Below are positions 14,994 to 23,086 of a stretch of DNA of 47,634 nucleotides, piece by piece. This DNA is from Pseudomonadota bacterium (GTDB taxonomy: Bacteria; Pseudomonadota; Gammaproteobacteria; Steroidobacterales; Steroidobacteraceae), in NCBI GenBank assembly GCA_021785405.1, contig JAJYFF010000018.1:1-47634 (forward strand), written 5' to 3'. The notes below the pieces were generated by a model. That model was not told where the DNA came from. It did not search any database and was given only the letters and a program-made list of their open reading frames with translations. A program made the translations under genes and the position numbers. Each line of letters starts with the position of its first letter. Position 1 is the first letter of the stretch.

Positions 14994-17891
14994 TCAACGC
15001 AGCTCGCCGTCGTTCGCCTCGTACGCTGCGGTCGTGTCGCCGCGCGACGCGGCATAGGCCCGAATGAACCGCTGGAACGCCCGATACCGGCGCGCGCCGC
15101 GGGTTGCGATCCATTCCTGGCGCATCTGCTCCGGCCCGCCGACCTTCAAGATCGAGGTCGGGGAATACCGTTGACCGGCGGCGACGGCCGTCGTCTCGCC
15201 GTGGGGCGCGCGGTGACGTTCCAGCCAGGCCTGCGTGGGCACGTGTCCGGTCGCGCCCGCCTCCCGGCGCAGCAGCCGCTGATCGCTGCAGCGACCGCGA
15301 TTGAATTGCACCGGTACGCGCATCGGCGATACCGGCATCGGATCGAGGCGCGGTGCGGCCCGCCAGATGCCCGCGATCACCTCGGCATTCGCGTCCCACT
15401 GCGACATCGGGGGCAGATCGAAGATGGCCTCGATGCTGCGCACGATGTTCACTTGCGAGAGAGGCTGCGTGTCCAAGGTCCCGGATTTCACCCACGGGCC
15501 CAGCGCGAGACCCAGCGTGCGATGCGCGTCGAGGTGATCGGCCCCGCTCTGCGCGTCGTCCTCGTCGAGGAAGACCGCCATGTGAGCCCACTCGCGGGTA
15601 CCCGCGAGATAGTGCAGCAGTCGCGCGGTCGCGTGGTCGTTGTCGGCGACGTAGTAGTCCGGACTGTAGTAACAGGGGGTCGATCCGGCGGTGTGGTCGT
15701 CGGGGAGCCAAATGAAGACGAAGTGCGGAAACGCCGCGCCGCGATGCGTTCGCAGCCAGGCGATCGCCGCCGCGACCCGGTCGTCGTCCCGGATCATTCG
15801 ATCCCAGCCGGGGTAGGTTCGATCGACGTGCGCGAGCAGGGCGTCGCGGATCACGCCGTCACGCGCGCGCGTCAGGTTCTCGCCGAAGTCCTCGAACGAC
15901 ACGCGATGCGCGAGCAGGTCGTTGAACAGATACAGCCGCTCCGGGTAGCTGATCCACGGGTTCGCGAAAGCGCCCAAGGTCTTGCTCGAATACTCGAACG
16001 GATCATGATGGTCACGCGCGTCGGCGCTCAGCGACCCCGTGCCACCGGGGCCGGCATTCCAATTCAGACCCCGGCGCGAGTAATACTCGGGCCACAGGCG
16101 CTGTACCACGTCGGAGTCCGACGCCCCGTCGGTCCACTGGTGCCCTTGCGCGGTGACTTCGCCGTCCGCCATGAAATTGGCGAACACGGCCTCGGTCGCG
16201 GCCCAATGGTACAGATTCGGCAGCTCCGTCGGCCCGTACAGATCGAAGCGCGGATCGGCCCACCGACCGGCCGCGCGATAGTCCCCGAGGTCCTCGTCGA
16301 AGGTCTTGTTCTCCCGCAGCACGAACACCACGTACTGGATGCGCCGGCGCAGGAACGCGGCGGTGCGCGCATTGCGCGTCGCGAGCGCGCGCCGTTCGGC
16401 GGCGGCGAAGCCGTCGTTCGCGAGCGCCTCGCGCGTCCACTCGGGCAGCGCGCGCTCGAGTCCCTGCAAGGGCACTTTCTGCAGCAAGCCGTGCATCATG
16501 TTGCCGATGTACTGCCAGTGCCGGTTCGGCCCCGTGCCGAATCCTTTCGCGGCGACCACGTACAGCGAGTGACCGGCGATCGTGAGGGCGCTCGGATACC
16601 AGCCGGTCGGAATCAGGCCGAGCGATTTGCCGCTCGCGAAGTCGAATACCGCGACGTCGTCGTTGCCCGCATTCGCGACGAACAGATCGCCGTTCGCGAT
16701 CGCCAAGGCGTCCGGATAGCTCCCGGGGGGCGCGCCGGGATACGGTTCGTCCGCGAGCACGCGCATCGCTTTGAGCGACTGGGTGTCGATCTCGACGAGG
16801 GCGTCCGTATTGGCGTCCGCGACCCACAGACCCGGTCCGTCAGGCGTCGCCACCATCGCGGTGGGGTGCACGCCGGCCGCGACCGTGTGCGGACCCTGAT
16901 CGGGTCCGGTCGGAACGACGCCCAGCACCTTCAGGCTGCGCCGATCCAGGATCGTGACGCCGCGCCCCGCCCAGTTGCTCACCGCGAGGCGGCGCCCCTG
17001 GTCGGCGAGCACCACCGCGAACGGGTAGGGGCCGACGTTCACGTATCGCGTCTCGCCGGTTCGCCGGTCGATGCGCGCCAAGCTGTTCGACAGCAGGCCG
17101 GTCACGTACAGGTAATGGCCCTGCGGACCGACCGCGACCGAGTCCGGGTAGAAGTGATAGGGCTTGGTCCCATGCTCGCCCTGATAGGTATAGGGATACT
17201 GATCGTGCGGAAACGCCTGCCATTGCAATGGATACCGGCGGACGACCGCGATGCGCCCGCCGTCGATCCGCAGCGCCAGGACCTGGTCGGAGTTGCCACC
17301 CGTCGCGTACACGATGCGATCCGCGCTCGCCGCCAATCCCTGGAATAGATCGCTGTGGGATACGACCGTGGTCGGCACGCGTCGCGCGCTCCGGTCGATC
17401 GTCGCGGTCGCCAGCGCTTCGACCCGGCGCCGCGGCGCGGCTTGCGCCGGGGCATACACCGTGCCGCCCGCGCTCGGATGCCGCGGATCGATCGCCTGCG
17501 TGAGCCCGTTGCGCGACGACGAAACCGTCGCGCGGACCGGCGCCGACCGACTGAAGGCGGCCAAGCGCGCTCGTCGCCGCAACTGCCGGTCGTACCACGT
17601 CACCGTCTGGTAAGGCGTCGCGCCATTCGCCAACACCAGCACGTCGCCACCGACGCTCAGCACCCGCGTCGGGAAATTCGGAGTGCTCGCGATCGTCCCC
17701 ACCGGCGCGACGCGCCGCCACGTCGGCAGGACGCCCGTGTACCGCGACCGGACGGCCGCGGTGACGGTGACCGGTTGCGACAGGACGCTCGGCGGTGCGT
17801 GCGTCGGGAGGTCGGCCCCCGCGGGCCGAGCGATCGCCAGTACGAGGCCGAGGAAGCCGGTGGCGCGGCGGACGTGGCGTGGAGTGTTCAT
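14994..17891 (-). CDS. Secreted beta-propeller / phosphoesterase fusion protein
   Basis: A 965-residue protein with a signal peptide (cleavage near AGA-D, residue 26). Residues about 60-480 carry repeated YVTN/YncE-like propeller strands such as GHYLYVTGLLSNSLARIDRR and DGPGLWVADANTDALVEID. Residues about 515-880 form a phosphoesterase/alkaline-phosphatase-like domain: VVFVLRENKTFDEDLGDY, LPDDHTAG and DEDDAQSGADHLDAHR, which supply likely metal ligands. This architecture is known in proteobacteria as a propeller-alkaline phosphatase family. It probably hydrolyses phosphate esters in the periplasm. It diverges from a TonB receptor over a 218-base region that holds a Pho-box-like repeat. The start ATG at 17889-17891 begins the signal peptide; the ribosome binding site is weak. 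Confidence 0.88.
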   Translation of the reverse strand: MNTPRHVRRATGFLGLVLAIARPAGADLPTHAPPSVLSQPVTVTAAVRSRYTGVLPTWRRVAPVGTIASTPNFPTRVLSVGGDVLVLANGATPYQTVTWYDRQLRRRARLAAFSRSAPVRATVSSSRNGLTQAIDPRHPSAGGTVYAPAQAAPRRRVEALATATIDRSARRVPTTVVSHSDLFQGLAASADRIVYATGGNSDQVLALRIDGGRIAVVRRYPLQWQAFPHDQYPYTYQGEHGTKPYHFYPDSVAVGPQGHYLYVTGLLSNSLARIDRRTGETRYVNVGPYPFAVVLADQGRRLAVSNWAGRGVTILDRRSLKVLGVVPTGPDQGPHTVAAGVHPTAMVATPDGPGLWVADANTDALVEIDTQSLKAMRVLADEPYPGAPPGSYPDALAIANGDLFVANAGNDDVAVFDFASGKSLGLIPTGWYPSALTIAGHSLYVVAAKGFGTGPNRHWQYIGNMMHGLLQKVPLQGLERALPEWTREALANDGFAAAERRALATRNARTAAFLRRRIQYVVFVLRENKTFDEDLGDYRAAGRWADPRFDLYGPTELPNLYHWAATEAVFANFMADGEVTAQGHQWTDGASDSDVVQRLWPEYYSRRGLNWNAGPGGTGSLSADARDHHDPFEYSSKTLGAFANPWISYPERLYLFNDLLAHRVSFEDFGENLTRARDGVIRDALLAHVDRTYPGWDRMIRDDDRVAAAIAWLRTHRGAAFPHFVFIWLPDDHTAGSTPCYYSPDYYVADNDHATARLLHYLAGTREWAHMAVFLDEDDAQSGADHLDAHRTLGLALGPWVKSGTLDTQPLSQVNIVRSIEAIFDLPPMSQWDANAEVIAGIWRAAPRLDPMPVSPMRVPVQFNRGRCSDQRLLRREAGATGHVPTQAWLERHRAPHGETTAVAAGQRYSPTSILKVGGPEQMRQEWIATRGARRYRAFQRFIRAYAASRGDTTAAYEANDGELR

Positions 17892-17971
17892 GGCCGTCGA
17901 TTCTAGCTCGCCCCGCGCGACGACAAGCGGGCCGTTCGCGCTCGCGACCGCCCGCGTCGCGAGCGCGTCGA

Positions 17972-17989
17972 CCGTCACGAGACTGTCAC
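17972..17989 (+). promoter_or_regulatory. Pho-box-like direct repeat
   Basis: CCGTCAC, four bases, CTGTCAC: two 7-base direct repeats with an 11-base period, the geometry of a PhoB site (consensus CTGTCAT repeated with a 4-base A/T spacer). The spacer here is GAGA and both units end in C, so the match is partial. It lies in the divergent promoter of the phosphoesterase and TonB receptor genes. Confidence 0.4.
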
Positions 17990-18109
17990 ATCCGGCCGAT
18001 ACCGTACGCGCTTCCTCGCGGACCAGATCCCTCGGCGAGCGGCCCTCGGCCGCGGCCCAGGGCATCGCGGATTTGCGCCGACTTTCGCATCGCTCACAAG
18101 GAATACACC

Positions 18110-20425
18110 ATGCATTCGCCCCGGTACCACGCCCGGTTCGCCTCGCTGTTCGGCCTCGGAGCGCTCGCGCTCGCGCCCACGGGCGTGTTCGCGCAATCGG
18201 CCGCAGCACCGACATCGAATCCGCCGGCGCACGCCCGGACGTCCGCTGCGAACGGCGCGGACACGGCGCTCACCAAGATCCAGGTGATCGCGCGGGAGCT
18301 CTCCTTGACGCAGATCCCGATGTCCTCCGCCTACAGCGAGTCGATGATCGGTTCGTCGGCGATTCGCTTCGCGTCGCCGATGCTCGACGTGCAGGGCCTG
18401 CTCGAGCGCACCCCGTCGGTCAACGTGCGCACGCCGGCGGCGAACGGCGTACGCACCAACATCACGTTCCGCGCCTTCAGCAGCGGCCAGTTCTCGGAAA
18501 CCTTCGACGGGGTGCCGATCAACGATCCGTTCAACGGCGGCACCACCAATTCGGCGTCGACGCGCAACAACATTCCGTTGACCTTGAACGACATCAGCGG
18601 CGTGCACATCTACCGCGGCATCAACAATCCCGCGGTCACCGCGTACAACTCGCTCGGCGGCACGATCGCCTTCGAGCCGCGCGATCCGTCCGTGGCGCCG
18701 GCCGCCACGGTGAGCGCCGGCGGCGGCAGCTTCCACACCGTGTACTACGGATTGACCGCGCAGACCGGCGAGATCGCCGGCGTGCGCAGCATGATCAGCG
18801 TCAACCACAACAGCAGCAGCGGCTGGCAGGCGAACTCCGGCAACCGCAACACCAACCTGTACTACGGCGGCGTGCTGCCCTATGCCGGCGGCGACGGCGA
18901 GGTGTACGCGTACGCGATCTACAACGCCAACAAGGGACTCACGCCGCACACGGCCCCGCTGCCCCTGGTCGAGCAGTACGGGTACGGCTTCGGGTGGCCG
19001 CTCGACTGGACCTACAGCTACAACCAGGACCACGGCGGTACGTACATCCTCGGCGACCGCATGCACGTGAACTCCTGGCTCGCGTTCAACGCGCGGGTGT
19101 ACGCGCGTAACGTCGCCTACGATCGGGTGTCCTACACCAACCCGGCGTTCGCGCAGAGCGCCACCCAACCCTACGCGTTGCCGAACACCGGCGGCCCCGG
19201 CACGAACTACCACAACTATCTCTATGCGACCCATCAGTACGGGGTGATGCCGCATTTCACGCTGACGCTTCCCGACAATCTCGTGAAGTTCGGGGGCGAT
19301 TACTCGCACACGACCCTGCACTCGGCGGAATTCTGGTACGGCAGCTATCCGATGCCGCTGATCACCGGCGCGAGCGCGAACGCGACGGACGCCTGGGACG
19401 AGCACGACGGCCGCACGCTCGGCTCCGCGTTCCTGCAGGACGAGGTGACGCTGCTCGACGGCACGGTGCACGTGACGCCGGGCGTCAAATACCTCTTCGC
19501 GCGCACCTCGGATTTCGACAATCTCGGGATCTTCTACCCGATCAGCGGGACGGTCTCGGACCGGGAGAGTTACACGTCGCCGACGCTCGGCCTCAACTGG
19601 CGGCCGATCCCGCACGTGAGCCTGTACGCCGCTTGGGGCGAGACCGCGAAATTCCCCGGCATCTCCGCGTACTACAACGACGTCGGGCAGACCAACGCGG
19701 CCGGCCAGACCGTGGTCGTTCCGCTGAACGTGAAGCCGGAATACGTCCGCGACATCGAGCTCGGTGCGCGTTACGCGGACCATGGTCTCGCGGTCGCCAT
19801 GAACGTCTACCGGGAGAATTTCTCGAACACGTTCATCCAGAGCACGAACCCGGCGACCCAGTTGTCGAGCACCACCAACGGCGGCAGCTCGCGCTACGAG
19901 GGAGTGGAGATCGACCTGCGCGACGCGTTCGAGACGCCGATCGGTGCCTTCAGCGTGTTCGGCAACTTCTCGCAGAACAAGGCGTACTTCACGTCGAGCT
20001 TCACCGTCGCGAATTCGGCTGGAACCGCCGCGATCGCGGGCCAGTCGGTGAGTTCCGGCGAGCCGCTCGCGGGGGTGCCGAAGACCCTCGGGAACCTCGG
20101 CGTCGGCTGGAAGTGGCGGACATGGCGCGCCGACGTGAGCGAGCACTACGCCGGATCCCAGTACGTCTACGAATACAATGCCGGACTCCCGGGCGCGCAG
20201 ACCATTCCGAGCTATGCGGTGATGAACTTCACGTTGCGTGACACCTTGCCGCTGCGCTGGGGCGCGATCCGGGATCTCAAGCTCGCGCTGCACGTCGACA
20301 ACGTGTTGAACCGGCACTACTACACGTTCGGCTACGGCGACACGACCTACGCGGGAACCTCGTTCGTGCGCGCGATCTACGAAGAGCCGGCCGCGTTCTT
20401 CGGCACGGTCGCGGTGGATTTCTGA
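18110..20425 (+). CDS. TonB-dependent receptor
   Basis: Complete 771-residue outer-membrane receptor. The signal peptide (residues 1-30, cleavage near VFA-Q) is followed by LTKIQVIARE as a TonB-box-like element and a plug with ITFRAFSSGQF, ETFDGVPINDPFN and VHIYRGINNPAVTAYNSLGG. The barrel ends in a terminal Phe (FFGTVAVDF). The VTAYNSLGG plug motif and the fecA-like style differ from the other receptors in the window, so it is a separate subfamily. The start ATG has GGAA 7 bases upstream. The frame is open from 17795, but that upstream part is not signal-like. It diverges from the propeller/phosphoesterase gene, so uptake of phosphate or a phosphorylated compound is a reasonable but untested idea. 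Confidence 0.94.
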   Translation: MHSPRYHARFASLFGLGALALAPTGVFAQSAAAPTSNPPAHARTSAANGADTALTKIQVIARELSLTQIPMSSAYSESMIGSSAIRFASPMLDVQGLLERTPSVNVRTPAANGVRTNITFRAFSSGQFSETFDGVPINDPFNGGTTNSASTRNNIPLTLNDISGVHIYRGINNPAVTAYNSLGGTIAFEPRDPSVAPAATVSAGGGSFHTVYYGLTAQTGEIAGVRSMISVNHNSSSGWQANSGNRNTNLYYGGVLPYAGGDGEVYAYAIYNANKGLTPHTAPLPLVEQYGYGFGWPLDWTYSYNQDHGGTYILGDRMHVNSWLAFNARVYARNVAYDRVSYTNPAFAQSATQPYALPNTGGPGTNYHNYLYATHQYGVMPHFTLTLPDNLVKFGGDYSHTTLHSAEFWYGSYPMPLITGASANATDAWDEHDGRTLGSAFLQDEVTLLDGTVHVTPGVKYLFARTSDFDNLGIFYPISGTVSDRESYTSPTLGLNWRPIPHVSLYAAWGETAKFPGISAYYNDVGQTNAAGQTVVVPLNVKPEYVRDIELGARYADHGLAVAMNVYRENFSNTFIQSTNPATQLSSTTNGGSSRYEGVEIDLRDAFETPIGAFSVFGNFSQNKAYFTSSFTVANSAGTAAIAGQSVSSGEPLAGVPKTLGNLGVGWKWRTWRADVSEHYAGSQYVYEYNAGLPGAQTIPSYAVMNFTLRDTLPLRWGAIRDLKLALHVDNVLNRHYYTFGYGDTTYAGTSFVRAIYEEPAAFFGTVAVDF

Positions 20426-20492
20426 GCCGCTGAGCGCGCGTCGCTCGAGGGTCGGCGCGTCGGGACGACACTCGTACCCCGGTCCAAATACG

Positions 20493-21209
20493 TCACGCAG
20501 TCGCGCGCGGGGCGCGGATTTCCGAGATGCGCCGATCGAGGTCGAGCGAGAGGAAGGACGGCACTTCGAGCGCTCGGTCTTCGAGCGCACCGGGGCCGCG
20601 GGCGGCCCGGGCGAACCATGCGTCGTCACGACGCTCGATCAACGCGCGAATCTCCCGGCGGTGGAGCGCGATCACCGACTCGAGCACGGTGTCGATCGCC
20701 GCGTGACCGGTCGACAGACGCAAGGTCTGTAGCAGTGCGATGGTCGCGTTGGCCGATAGCGGGAGGTCGCCGGTGACCCAACGATTCACCGTGAACATCG
20801 AGATCGGCAGGCCGACCGCATTCATTCCGATCGCGAGCAAGTGCCGGGTGTTCGCACGCCGCCGGCGGCACCGCAACCGTCGCAGAAACTGTGATTCCGC
20901 GGGCTCGTCGATCGAGCCTTCCGGCCGAACGAAAAGGTGGAAGTGCCCGTGCTCCGTGGCGCCTGGCCGATCCTCCGGGTCGTGCGAATGGTAGAACCAT
21001 TGGTAGCGGCGGGTCGCGTCGATCGCGTCGTCCGCCGGATAGTGCTGCCACTGGACCGGCGGTTTGCCGTCCAGCAGCGAGGCGAGCAAGTGGCGTTCGT
21101 CCCGGGCGAGTCGCGCATAGCATGCGATGAGGTGGTCGGCGGCGCGCCGCGGGCCGAGGGTTCGTGCGCGGGAGTTCGCGGGTCGCTCGAGCGTTCGCCG
21201 CACGGTCAT
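20493..21209 (-). CDS. His-rich protein, resembles DUF6969
   Basis: A 238-residue soluble protein without signal peptide. Its notable feature is a histidine cluster: YHSHD (H74, H76) and EHGHFHLF (H87, H89, H91), followed by HLLAIGMNAVGLP and TVNRWVTGD. I recall this pattern from proteins annotated as DUF6969, whose function is unknown; that assignment is from memory. The clustered histidines would suit a bound metal. An Arg-rich patch (residues 111-118) interrupts the middle. The ATG overlaps the stop of the DoxX gene (ATGA), making it the last gene of the bufferin-like operon. It occupies a position where related clusters have DUF692 and DUF2063 maturation genes, so an enzymatic or metal-delivery role on the peptides is possible (inference). 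Confidence 0.75.
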   Translation of the reverse strand: MTVRRTLERPANSRARTLGPRRAADHLIACYARLARDERHLLASLLDGKPPVQWQHYPADDAIDATRRYQWFYHSHDPEDRPGATEHGHFHLFVRPEGSIDEPAESQFLRRLRCRRRRANTRHLLAIGMNAVGLPISMFTVNRWVTGDLPLSANATIALLQTLRLSTGHAAIDTVLESVIALHRREIRALIERRDDAWFARAARGPGALEDRALEVPSFLSLDLDRRISEIRAPRATA

Positions 21210-21700
21210 CGGGCGCGCCGCGCACGCACGAACAGGTGCCGCAACACGGCGTCGATCGAAAAAGTGCCCGGGCCTCGGGCGATCACCGCGAGGAGCATGA
21301 TCGCCCACACCTTGTGGTCGAGAAAGTCGTTGCCGACGAGCCCGTGCCAGAAGCCGTGTGGCCACAAGTCCGGATAGGAAATGACCGCGATGACGTTGTA
21401 GACGAACAAGAACGCGGCGGTGGGCCGGGCAAGCAGACCGAATCCAAGCAGCCAAGGCGTGATCAGCTCGACCGAGGTTCCGAGGAAGGCCGCGACCGGC
21501 GGAGGCAACACCGGCACGCGGTAGACGGTGCTGAACAGCATCGCCGTGCCGCTCGGATCGTCGAACTTGACGACGCCGGCGCGCCAGAAGGCGAGCGCGA
21601 CCCAGAGGCGCATCATCAGCAGCGTGGGGGGATCCACGCGTACCAAGGATGCGCTCAGGCGATCGTAGAGCGATACGCATCGATCGATCTCGGGCTTCAT
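21206..21700 (-). CDS. DoxX-family membrane protein
   Basis: A 164-residue inner-membrane protein with four hydrophobic helices (about residues 28-45, 65-85, 90-110 and 125-145). LWVALAFWRAGVVKFDDP and VAAFLGTSVELITPWLLGFGLLARP are typical of DoxX/DoxD proteins. In bufferin clusters a DoxX protein (BufD) accompanies the precursor peptide. The start at 21698-21700 has GAGGAG 8 bases upstream; a 14-residue longer version is possible but lacks support. It is followed by the His-rich gene with a 4-base overlap and preceded by the BufA1-like gene with a 45-base gap. Confidence 0.88.
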   Translation of the reverse strand: MKPEIDRCVSLYDRLSASLVRVDPPTLLMMRLWVALAFWRAGVVKFDDPSGTAMLFSTVYRVPVLPPPVAAFLGTSVELITPWLLGFGLLARPTAAFLFVYNVIAVISYPDLWPHGFWHGLVGNDFLDHKVWAIMLLAVIARGPGTFSIDAVLRHLFVRARRAR

Positions 21701-21745
21701 GGCAAGCGCTCCTCTGCGCGGTGCCGACGCGGTCTGCGGCAAGGG

Positions 21746-22018
21746 TCAGCCCTTGTGAGGCTTCGTCGAACCGCCGGCGATCTTCGCGCACAGTCCCGCG
21801 GGCACCATCACGAAGGCGCCCGGGTCGCGTGCCTTCGCGTCCTGGCCCGCGCAGGAATGGCCCGGCGACATGCAATCGTTCTTGTGGGCGGCGTTGATCC
21901 CATAGCACTTCACCATCGCCGGGGCATTCGCCGCCTGCACGGTGGTTGCGCCGATCGCGCCGACCCCGACCGTCAGCGCGCTGATCAGGGCGACACGCAA
22001 GGTTTGTTGCTTCGTCAT
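21746..22018 (-). CDS. DUF2282 / BufA1-like secreted peptide (bufferin precursor)
   Basis: A 90-residue precursor with a signal peptide (residues 1-29, cleavage near VQA-A) and a mature part with four cysteines at 38, 49, 56 and 77: VKCYGINAAHKNDC, SCAGQ and VPAGLCAKIAGGS. This is the DUF2282 signature. Members studied as bufferins bind copper after their cysteines are converted to thiooxazole-type heterocycles by a DUF692 (MNIO) enzyme with a DUF2063 partner. Those two genes are absent here. The start has AGGAG 7 bases upstream. It sits 31 bases downstream of a second Cys-rich peptide gene and upstream of DoxX; an ECF sigma gene diverges from the cluster. Confidence 0.9.
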   Translation of the reverse strand: MTKQQTLRVALISALTVGVGAIGATTVQAANAPAMVKCYGINAAHKNDCMSPGHSCAGQDAKARDPGAFVMVPAGLCAKIAGGSTKPHKG

Positions 22019-22049
22019 GAATGGCTCCTGTGGCTGTGGTGGGTGGCGC

Positions 22050-22289
22050 TCAACGCGTGCCGCACTTGCCGGCACACTTCTTCTTCGTGCCGCACTTGCC
22101 GGCGCACTTCGACATCTTCTTGTGCGCGTGGCCCGCACACCGGCCCGCGCATGCGCCGGCGCATTTGCCCATCGATTGGCTGGATGCGCAGGCCGCGGCC
22201 GCAGGGGCCGTTCCGGCGATCGCGAGCGGCAGGGCCATCGTGGTCGCGGTCAACGCGGCGAGTACGAAACGTGAATAACGGGTGGACAT
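22050..22289 (-). CDS. Small secreted Cys/Lys-rich repeat peptide
   Basis: A 79-residue peptide with a signal sequence (residues 1-32, Ala-rich end) and eight cysteines at 34, 43, 47, 51, 62, 66, 72 and 76. From residue 42 the pattern is C-A-G-x-C repeated with 4-residue spacing, ending in two copies of KCAGKCGT. This resembles the low-complexity KCG-type precursor peptides associated with MNIO enzymes (HvfA-like), but I cannot assign it to a named family. Likely secreted and metal-binding. The ATG at 22287-22289 has GGAG about 4 bases upstream. It is the first gene of the operon with the BufA1-like peptide, DoxX and the His-rich protein. Confidence 0.8.
   Translation of the reverse strand: MSTRYSRFVLAALTATTMALPLAIAGTAPAAAACASSQSMGKCAGACAGRCAGHAHKKMSKCAGKCGTKKKCAGKCGTR
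22056..22110. repeat. 30-base-period direct repeat inside the Cys-rich peptide gene
   Basis: Bases 22056-22080 recur at 22086-22110 with a single mismatch (22074 against 22104). Each copy encodes a KCAGKCGT module. The near identity at the DNA level suggests a recent duplication of the metal-binding module. Confidence 0.85.
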
Positions 22290-22336
22290 GGAGGCTCCTC
22301 ATGGAATCGGTGCTCAGTTGTGGTCGTGCCTGTTGG

Positions 22337-22352
22337 AGCGCAAAATTGCGCT
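22337..22352. promoter_or_regulatory. Inverted repeat in the divergent peptide/sigma promoter
   Basis: AGCGCAA and its complement TTGCGCT are separated by AA in the 144-base gap between the Cys-rich peptide operon and the ECF sigma gene. It could be an operator for a dimeric regulator or a small hairpin in the peptide leader. No ECF promoter could be assigned with confidence. Confidence 0.35.
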
Positions 22353-22433
22353 GCCTTGGATGAGAGGCGGGGTTGCGGGACGAGGATTCGCCGCCCGCCG
22401 ATATTTTTTGGCCGGTGGCGGCTGGATGGACGG

Positions 22434-22970
22434 ATGACCGCGGAACGACAGCAGCTCATTGGCGCGGCGCAAGGCGGCGACGCGACGGCGCTCAATCGGT
22501 TGTTGACCACCTGCCAAGTCGACGCGCGGCGCTATGCGCGGCGCCATTGCCAGGTCAGCGACGTCGACGACGCCGTGCAGGAGACGCTGTGGATCCTCGC
22601 CCGACGGATCCAGGGTCTGAAGGCCGCGGCGGCGTTCTCCAGCTGGCTGTTCACGGTCGTACGTCGCGAATGCCTGCGGCTCGAACGACGCATGCGCGGT
22701 CTCGGGCCCTCGGTCGACGAACTGGCCGAGGAACAGTTACAGCATCGCGATTCGGTCGACCTGCGCGCGGATCTGATCGCCGGAATCGAGTCGTTGCCCG
22801 CGCACTATCGCGAGATCATCCTGTTGCGGGACTTCGAGCAGATGACGATCGCGGAGATCGCGGCGCGCCTCGGTCTCGAGGTCCCCGCGGCGAAGAGCCG
22901 TCTGCACCGGGCCCGCGAGCAGCTGCGGACATTCCTGCTGGCCGGGCCGGCATCGGCGCCCGTCCCCTGA
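22434..22970 (+). CDS. ECF-type RNA polymerase sigma factor
   Basis: A 178-residue sigma-70 family protein of the extracytoplasmic-function class. Region 2 covers about residues 20-85 (DVDDAVQETLWILARR, FSSWLFTVVRREC), a variable linker follows, and region 4 spans about 110-170 (LPAHYREIILLRDFEQMTIAEI, AAKSRLHRAREQLR). It directs polymerase to stress-type promoters. The frame is open 38 codons upstream, but family similarity begins at this ATG. No anti-sigma gene follows. It diverges from the Cys-rich peptide operon, and bufferin operons are often driven by ECF sigma factors, so it is the likely regulator of that operon (inference). Confidence 0.93.
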   Translation: MTAERQQLIGAAQGGDATALNRLLTTCQVDARRYARRHCQVSDVDDAVQETLWILARRIQGLKAAAAFSSWLFTVVRRECLRLERRMRGLGPSVDELAEEQLQHRDSVDLRADLIAGIESLPAHYREIILLRDFEQMTIAEIAARLGLEVPAAKSRLHRAREQLRTFLLAGPASAPVP

Positions 22971-22992
22971 GACTGGGGACGACCAACGGCGA

Positions 22993-23006
22993 GCGCCGGC
23001 CGGCGC
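22993..23006. terminator. 14-base perfect palindrome after the sigma gene
   Basis: GCGCCGGCCGGCGC lies 22 bases past the ECF sigma stop, in the 116-base gap before the TVP38-reductase gene. As a perfect palindrome without loop or T run it is a weak terminator candidate or a regulator site. Confidence 0.3.
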
Positions 23007-23086
23007 GAATCCTTTGACTTCACGGGCGCCTCTCTACAGGGTAGTCAGGGTTCGCGGCGCGTCCGCCGCCGGCATTGGAATGACCG

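Noticed and set aside
17975-20629. An 884-codon open frame antisense to the TonB receptor
   Set aside because: No recognisable domain and biased Arg/Val/Asp composition; the plus-strand receptor explains the region.
20493-22018. Hidden DUF692 or DUF2063 gene within the bufferin-like cluster
   Set aside because: All frames between the peptide genes and the receptor were read; no stretch of about 200-280 residues resembling either family is present.
22320-22433. 38-codon N-terminal extension of the ECF sigma factor
   Set aside because: Not similar to sigma region 2, and it would overlap the promoter region of the peptide operon.
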